From the NCBI GenBank assembly GCA_041656735.1, contig JBBACY010000034.1, positions 1 through 30,292 of the forward strand: a stretch of 30,292 nucleotides of DNA, given 5' to 3'. The position numbers and the translations under genes were made by a program. Under the pieces are notes generated by a model. That model ran no database searches. It had not been told where the DNA came from and saw only the letters and a list, made by a program, of their open reading frames with translations. Every line of letters begins with the position of its first letter. Within the stretch, counting starts at the first letter, position 1. Source of the stretch: Perlabentimonas sp041656735. Lineage in GTDB: Bacteria > Bacteroidota > Bacteroidia > Bacteroidales > Tenuifilaceae. Positions 24,857-30,292 of this stretch are shown piece after piece.

Positions 24857-26146
24857 ATGAGAGTTTTAATGTTTGGGTGGGAGTTTCCACCACATATTTC
24901 GGGAGGACTTGGCACCGCATGCTTTGGGCTCACTCGGGGGCTGGCAAAACACAACGTTAAAATGGCGTTTGTGGTTCCCAAAGCGTTTGGCGACGAGGAT
25001 CAATCGGCCGTACGGCTAGTTTCGGCTGAAAATATTGATATCAACCACGTTTCTGTTGATTTAGAAGAATTCTGGAAAAAGATTAGTTACCTAGAAGTTG
25101 CTTCCAATATGATACCATATGTTGGTCCCGTGGAGTTTGAAAAACTAATTTCAGAAGCAGAAATAGATCGAGTTGAAAGCAATGAAAACAGGTCGTCGAA
25201 AAAAGTTCATTTTTCTGGAGAGTATGGTAAGGACCTAATGAAAGAGGTTGCTAGATATGCTATGATTGCTGGGTCGATTGCTGCAAACGAGGAGTTTGAC
25301 ATAATACATGCACACGACTGGCTAACCTATCTTGCCGGTATAACCGCTAAAATGGTTTCAGGAAAACCTTTGGTTGTTCATATTCACGCAACCGAATTCG
25401 ATAGAAGCGGAGAAAACATTAACCAAGCTGTTTATGATATTGAGAAGCAGGGTATGGAAATGGCCGATAAAATAATTGCCGTAAGTCATCTAACCCGCAA
25501 TACGGTAATTAATCGCTATGGAATACCAAGCAGCAAAGTTGTTACGGTTCATAACGCGGTAGATTTTACACAAAATGGAGTAGATTTTAATACTATCAAA
25601 AATGTACCGGAGAAAATAGTTACATTTTTAGGGCGAATTACCTTCCAAAAAGGACCCGACTATTTTGTTGAGGCAGCTAGCAAAGTTATTAAAAAACACC
25701 CAAACGTTCGGTTTGTTATGGCCGGAAGCGGCGATATGCTTAACCGAATGGTTTTGCGCGTTGCAGAGTTAGGTATTTCGGATCGCTTCCATTTTACAGG
25801 CTTTTTAAAGGGCAACGAGGTTAATACCATGTTTTCTATGAGCGACGTGTACGTTATGCCCTCAGTTTCGGAGCCCTTTGGCATAAGCCCGCTCGAAGCA
25901 ATGAAAAGCAATGTACCCGTAATTATATCGAAACAATCGGGGGTTGCCGAAGTTCTTAAGCACGCAATAAAAGTTGACTTCTGGGATATTGATGCCATGG
26001 CCGACGCCATATACGGACTGCTAAACTACGATGCGCTTTCGAAATATTTTAAAAAATATGGGCAAGAAGAAGTAAACAGGCTTAAATGGGATAATGCGGC
26101 GCTTGAAGTTAAAAATGTGTACAAGTCGATACTTGAAAAAAAATAA
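24857..26146 (+). CDS. Glycosyltransferase, GT4/GT5-like glycogen synthase type
   Basis: A GT-B fold transferase of 429 aa, predicted to extend an alpha-glucan or make a related glucoside in the cytoplasm. The N-terminal Glyco_transf_5-like part begins MRVLMFGWEFPPHISGGLGT, with a GGL donor-site loop at 16-18 and HAHDW at 151-155. The C-terminal GT1-type part has GRITFQKGPD (259-268) and the EPFGISPLE motif (E339 and E347). It is shorter than typical GlgA and closer to GT4, so the donor (ADP-Glc, UDP-Glc or other) cannot be read from sequence. It lies 16 nt after the debranching gene and 9 nt before the GH57 gene. Confidence 0.87.
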   Translation: MRVLMFGWEFPPHISGGLGTACFGLTRGLAKHNVKMAFVVPKAFGDEDQSAVRLVSAENIDINHVSVDLEEFWKKISYLEVASNMIPYVGPVEFEKLISEAEIDRVESNENRSSKKVHFSGEYGKDLMKEVARYAMIAGSIAANEEFDIIHAHDWLTYLAGITAKMVSGKPLVVHIHATEFDRSGENINQAVYDIEKQGMEMADKIIAVSHLTRNTVINRYGIPSSKVVTVHNAVDFTQNGVDFNTIKNVPEKIVTFLGRITFQKGPDYFVEAASKVIKKHPNVRFVMAGSGDMLNRMVLRVAELGISDRFHFTGFLKGNEVNTMFSMSDVYVMPSVSEPFGISPLEAMKSNVPVIISKQSGVAEVLKHAIKVDFWDIDAMADAIYGLLNYDALSKYFKKYGQEEVNRLKWDNAALEVKNVYKSILEKK

Positions 26147-26155
26147 CCTACCAAA

Positions 26156-27511
26156 ATGAAAACAATTTGCTTTTACTTCCAGGTTCACCAACCTTTCAGG
26201 CTGCGTAAGTATCGATTTTTCGATATTGGGCAGTACCATAACTATTTCGATGATTTTGCAAATCGGTCAATAATGCGAAAAGTAGCAGAAAAATGCTACC
26301 TACCAACCAACAAACTTATGCTCGACCTAATAAATAAGTATGGGAGCAAGTTTAAAATAGCATACTCAATTTCGGGCACCGCCATTGATCAGTTTGAAAT
26401 GTACGCACCCGATGTGCTTGAATCATTCGTTAAGTTGGCGCAAACAAACAACGTTGAGTTTATTGCCGAAACTTACTCGCACTCACTATCGGCGCTAAAG
26501 TGTAAAGAGGAGTTTATTAATCAGGTTAATGCGCACACGTCAAAAATTGAGAAAATATTTGGCAAAACCCCCACCACTTTCCGTAATACTGAGCTAATAT
26601 ACTCCGATGGCATAGGCGAAATGGTAGCCGAGATGGGGTTTAAAACTATGCTAACCGAGGGAGCGAAGCATATAATGGGTTGGAAAAGCCCAAATTATCT
26701 TTACACCAATGCCATAAACCCCAAGCTAAAGCTGTTGCTTAAAAACTTTCAAATGAGCGATGACATTGCCTTCCGTTTCTCGAACCGCGGATGGGAAGAA
26801 TGGCCTCTTACCACGGAAAAGTACGTAACTTGGCTAAACGCCATTGATAAGAAAGACGAAATTATTAACCTGTTTATGGATTACGAAACATTTGGCGAAC
26901 ATCAATGGGTTGAAACGGGAATTTTCGAATTTATGAAAGCGTTACCAGGCAGGGTGCTTTCGGATACTGATTTCGAGTTTCTTACTCCTGCCGAAGCAGC
27001 TGCAAAACATCAGCCCATTGCTCCGTTGCACGTACCGTATCCAATTAGCTGGGCCGACGAAGAGCGCGATCTTACAGCATGGCTGGGCAACGAAATTCAG
27101 GACGAGGCGTTCGCAAGCCTTTATTCCCTAATCGATAAAATTTCGAGTATTGACGACCCCAACATTCAGCGAGACTGGAAATATCTTCAAACCAGTGACC
27201 ATTTTTACTATATGTGCACAAAATGGTTTAGCGATGGCGATGTGCACAAATACTTTAACCCATACGATACACCATACGAAGCCTTTATCAACTTTATGAA
27301 CGTGCTGAGCGACCTTAAACTAAGGATAAACGATGCAGAAAAAAACAAGCCAATTAATAGTAAAGAAATTAGTAGCCAGATAAAAGCATACCAAGAAAAA
27401 ATAAAGGAGCTAATGGAGTTAAAGAAGGAAACCAGTACTCAAGAAAAACCCAAAGATAAAACACCTAGCAAAGCGAAATCTCCTCAAAAATCAGCAAAAT
27501 CAAAACGTTGA
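26156..27511 (+). CDS. Glycoside hydrolase family 57 protein (alpha-amylase/branching type)
   Basis: Acts on alpha-1,4-glucans; GH57 includes alpha-amylases, 4-alpha-glucanotransferases and branching enzymes. The 451-aa protein has the N-terminal FQVHQPFR motif (8-15), the predicted nucleophile E146 in TTFRNTELIYSD (140-151), and the predicted acid/base D242 in MDYETFGEHQ (241-250). A WGRE-type segment is replaced by NRGWEEWPLT (210-219). The tail from about 395 is helical and then strongly basic (Lys/Ser/Pro-rich to the end), an unusual extension. No signal peptide, so cytoplasmic. The operon shows no separate GlgB branching enzyme, so a branching role is possible but unproven. Confidence 0.9.
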   Translation: MKTICFYFQVHQPFRLRKYRFFDIGQYHNYFDDFANRSIMRKVAEKCYLPTNKLMLDLINKYGSKFKIAYSISGTAIDQFEMYAPDVLESFVKLAQTNNVEFIAETYSHSLSALKCKEEFINQVNAHTSKIEKIFGKTPTTFRNTELIYSDGIGEMVAEMGFKTMLTEGAKHIMGWKSPNYLYTNAINPKLKLLLKNFQMSDDIAFRFSNRGWEEWPLTTEKYVTWLNAIDKKDEIINLFMDYETFGEHQWVETGIFEFMKALPGRVLSDTDFEFLTPAEAAAKHQPIAPLHVPYPISWADEERDLTAWLGNEIQDEAFASLYSLIDKISSIDDPNIQRDWKYLQTSDHFYYMCTKWFSDGDVHKYFNPYDTPYEAFINFMNVLSDLKLRINDAEKNKPINSKEISSQIKAYQEKIKELMELKKETSTQEKPKDKTPSKAKSPQKSAKSKR

Positions 27512-27553
27512 TTTACTGTTATTTAACGTAGGTAACACTTTACACTATAAATT

Positions 27554-30292
27554 ATGAGCGAAAAACTATTACGCCCCGATTACCTTTTTGAGGTAAGCTG
27601 GGAAATTTGCAATAAGGTTGGAGGTATCCATACCGTTATATCAACCAAAGCCTTAACCCTTGAGCAGGAGCATAAGAATAATCTGATACTAATTGGTCCC
27701 GATATATTGCAGAATACCGAAAACAACCTAGAGTTTACCGAAGATCCACAACTGTTTTTAGCATGGAAGAATAAAGCCCTTGAAGAGGGTTTACGTATAA
27801 GAGTGGGTAGATGGAATATTGAGGGCAACCCTATTGTTGTTCTCGTTGACTTCACCGGTTTCTTTATTAATAAAGATGAGATTTTTAGAGAGTTTTGGGA
27901 AGAATACAAGCTAGACTCGCTGGCAGGACAATGGGATTATATTGAACCAGCACTTTTTGGCTATGCCTCGGGTAAGGTTATTGAGAGTTTTACAAAATTT
28001 CAACTAACCTATAGGCATCGAATTGTTGCGCAGTTTCATGAGTGGATGACAGGTACTGGGCTTCTGTATCTTAAGAAACATATGCCGCAAATTGGGACTA
28101 TTTTTACAACCCACGCAACCGTTATGGGTCGAAGCATAGCTGGCAACAACCAACCGTTGTACAGCAATTTAAAAAAGTATAATGCCGAGCAAAAAGCTAT
28201 TGAGTTTGGGGTTGTTTCAAAACAATCTCTAGAGAAAGCCGCTGCTACCGAGGCCGACTGCTACACCACCGTTAGCGATATAACCGCAAGGGAGTGTGAG
28301 CAGTTCCACGGTAAGAAGGTTGATATGGTTACACCCAACGGGTTCGAGAACAGCTTTGTACCTAAAGACGAAGAATTTAAACTTCGGCGAATTGAGGCAA
28401 AAGTTAAGTTTTACGAGGTTGCCGAAGCATTACTGGCACACGATGTTGCCAAAAACGCCCTTATTGTGGGCATAAGCGGACGATATGAGTTTAAAAATAA
28501 GGGGTTAGATGTGTTTATTGATGCTATGGCGGAGTTGAACAAATGCTCCGACTTAGAACGCGAGGTGCTGGCGTTTATACTTATACCCGCAGGGCACCAT
28601 GGTCCGCGGAAGGATGTTTTTAAAAATCTTCAGGAAAAAGAAAATGAGAACGTTGTTGTACTTAGCAATACGCACATAACACACTATCTAAACGACCCCG
28701 AAGGCGATCCCATACTTAACCGATTTAAATCGGCAGGCCTTTTAAACTCAACGAACGATAAGGTTAAAATATTTTTTGTTCCATGTTACCTAAATGGTAA
28801 TGATGGAATTTTTAATCTGCCCTACTGGGATACCCTAATTGGTATGGACATCTCCGTTTTTCCTTCATACTACGAACCGTGGGGTTACACACCTCTCGAA
28901 AGCCTTGCTTTTCATGTGCCTACAATTACAACAACCCTTGCAGGCTTTGGTTTATGGGTAAATACACATTTCAAAGAAGACCATAAAGGCATAATGGTAA
29001 TTGAGCGCACCGACGACAACGATGCGTTTGTTGTTAACGAGATATCGAAAACAATTAAACTCTACGCAACCTTAGGCTTTGATGAGCAGGAGGTGTACCG
29101 GGAAAATGCGCTTGAAGTATCAAAAATTGCACTTTGGGAAAATTTAATAATACACTACAAAGAGGCGTACAACTTGGCTCTACAAAAAGTTGAGAAGCGA
29201 ACTTTGCAGTTCATGGAGCAAGACCGAGTAGAACAGCTACCACATATCGAAAAAAAATTCCATGCTAATAAGCCCAACTGGGTTAGGCTACTTATTCAGA
29301 AAAACATTCCTGAAAAGCTCGCTGCGCTCGATGAATTATCAAAGAATCTATGGTGGTGTTGGAATCCCGATGCCATTGACCTATTTAGTTCAATTGATTT
29401 GGAATTATGGGAAGATTGCGAACACAACCCTATACTATTTCTAGATCAAATATCGCTTCATCAATATCAAAAACTTGAAAACGATGAAGAATTTATTGAG
29501 AAGTTAGCCAAAGTTCACAGTCATTTTAAGGAATATATGGGCAAAAAACTAGGGCGAAAAGGACCTAAAATTGCCTACCTAAGTATGGAGTACGGACTGC
29601 ACAATAGTCTAAAACTGTACTCTGGAGGACTTGGTGTGTTAGCTGGCGATTATCTGAAAGAAGCCTCCGACCGAAATATCCCCATAATTGGTGTTGGGCT
29701 GTTTTATCGGTACGGCTACTTCACACAAAAACTCTCGTCAACCGGTCAGCAGCTTGCCTCGTACGACCAGCAAAACCTAGCGCAAACCCTTGCAATTCCG
29801 GTTCGAAACATAAACGGCAAATGGCTAAGTGTTAGTGTAGCCTTCCCAGGCCGATTGATTAACGCTCGCATCTGGCGAATTAATGTTGGTCGCACAGAGT
29901 TGTACTTGCTAGACACTGATTATGAAGACAATCAACCCCAAGACCGAACTATTACCCACCATCTGTACGGTGGCGACCTAGAAAATCGTTTTAAGCAGGA
30001 GATGATTTTGGGAATTGGCGGAATTAGGGCGCTCGATAAAATAGGAATTACCCCAAATCTATACCATCTTAACGAGGGGCATGCTGCATTCGCCGGCCTA
30101 GAAAGACTTCGGAAAATTAACCAGGACAACAAACTCTCATTTGACGAATCGCTCGAAATGGTAAGGGCTTCGAGCCTGTTTACTACACACACTCCTGTAC
30201 CCGCCGGACACGACTCCTTTCCTGAGGCAATACTTCGCACATATATGGCACATTACCCAGAAAGACTTGGCGGTACCTGGAAACAATTTATG
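27554..30292 (+). CDS. glgP: Glycogen synthase (GT3) - alpha-glucan phosphorylase (GT35) fusion, 3' end outside window
   Basis: 913 codons are present with no stop before the right edge. Residues 1-545 form a GT3 eukaryote-type glycogen synthase: KVGGIHTV (21-28), HEWM (162-165), GRYEFKNKG (309-317), and YEPWGYTPLES (440-450) with the two catalytic-site glutamates. From about 580 a DUF3417-like region (LSKNLWWCWNPDA, 595-607) leads into a GT35 alpha-glucan phosphorylase with YLSMEYGL (675-682), YSGGLGVLAGD (689-699), HLNEGHAAF (838-846) and TTHTPVPAGHD (877-887). The pyridoxal-phosphate lysine lies beyond the window. The protein would both add and phosphorolytically remove glucose. Separate adjacent genes are common in Bacteroides; here the frame is continuous. 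It begins 42 nt after the GH57 gene. Confidence 0.92.
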   Translation, partial: MSEKLLRPDYLFEVSWEICNKVGGIHTVISTKALTLEQEHKNNLILIGPDILQNTENNLEFTEDPQLFLAWKNKALEEGLRIRVGRWNIEGNPIVVLVDFTGFFINKDEIFREFWEEYKLDSLAGQWDYIEPALFGYASGKVIESFTKFQLTYRHRIVAQFHEWMTGTGLLYLKKHMPQIGTIFTTHATVMGRSIAGNNQPLYSNLKKYNAEQKAIEFGVVSKQSLEKAAATEADCYTTVSDITARECEQFHGKKVDMVTPNGFENSFVPKDEEFKLRRIEAKVKFYEVAEALLAHDVAKNALIVGISGRYEFKNKGLDVFIDAMAELNKCSDLEREVLAFILIPAGHHGPRKDVFKNLQEKENENVVVLSNTHITHYLNDPEGDPILNRFKSAGLLNSTNDKVKIFFVPCYLNGNDGIFNLPYWDTLIGMDISVFPSYYEPWGYTPLESLAFHVPTITTTLAGFGLWVNTHFKEDHKGIMVIERTDDNDAFVVNEISKTIKLYATLGFDEQEVYRENALEVSKIALWENLIIHYKEAYNLALQKVEKRTLQFMEQDRVEQLPHIEKKFHANKPNWVRLLIQKNIPEKLAALDELSKNLWWCWNPDAIDLFSSIDLELWEDCEHNPILFLDQISLHQYQKLENDEEFIEKLAKVHSHFKEYMGKKLGRKGPKIAYLSMEYGLHNSLKLYSGGLGVLAGDYLKEASDRNIPIIGVGLFYRYGYFTQKLSSTGQQLASYDQQNLAQTLAIPVRNINGKWLSVSVAFPGRLINARIWRINVGRTELYLLDTDYEDNQPQDRTITHHLYGGDLENRFKQEMILGIGGIRALDKIGITPNLYHLNEGHAAFAGLERLRKINQDNKLSFDESLEMVRASSLFTTHTPVPAGHDSFPEAILRTYMAHYPERLGGTWKQFM

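Noticed and set aside
1..30292. CRISPR array, prophage or defence island
   Set aside because: No regularly spaced direct repeats, integrase, phage structural genes or defence motifs were seen.

Overview
The window reads as chromosomal DNA of a Bacteroidota bacterium, most likely order Bacteroidales. The evidence is three C-terminal sorting tails of the type IX secretion system (T9SS), six TAnnTTTG-type -7 promoter boxes (two paired with a TTTG -33 box at good spacing), DUF4369/TlpA-like lipoproteins, a TonB of the Bacteroidota layout, and a glycogen locus of the kind found in this phylum. The DNA is AT-rich overall. Assignment below order is not possible from this sequence alone.

Layout. (1) 1-231: the 5' end of a group IIC intron on the minus strand, cut by the window edge, inserted just after the rho-independent terminator of tRNA-Leu(UAG). 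(2) 378-2331: a REP-like palindrome, then lpxK and a purine nucleoside phosphorylase gene that overlap by 44 nt. (3) 2401-11073: a secretion region with a decayed, GC-rich T9SS tail fragment, a 765-aa T9SS protein carrying three X2-like modules, and a 1905-aa T9SS protein with a triplicated module and two lamin-tail domains. (4) 11133-14463: housekeeping genes asd, hflX, tonB and tRNA-Ala(GGC). (5) 14733-18147: an unrecognised 137-aa gene with a palindrome upstream, then clpX converging on the thyA-folA pair. (6) 18282-22635: a Gate-domain membrane protein, lpxH, and two TlpA-like lipoproteins, one of which has lost the CxxC. (7) 22897-30292: a co-directional glycogen/alpha-glucan operon of a GH133 debranching enzyme, a GT4/GT5-like glycosyltransferase, a GH57 enzyme, and a GT3 glycogen synthase fused to a GT35 alpha-glucan phosphorylase that runs off the right edge.

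How the genes work together. The last four genes would lengthen, debranch, hydrolyse or branch, and phosphorolyse a storage glucan, with synthesis and breakdown partly in one polypeptide. thyA and folA form the dTMP cycle, since ThyA produces the dihydrofolate that DHFR reduces. lpxK and lpxH both serve lipid A synthesis but lie 18 kb apart. The secreted proteins depend on a T9SS encoded elsewhere. I see no CRISPR array, prophage, toxin-antitoxin pair or obviously new defence system. The most unusual items are the GT3-GT35 fusion, the terminator-associated intron, the mosaic secreted proteins, and the palindrome upstream of the 137-aa gene.
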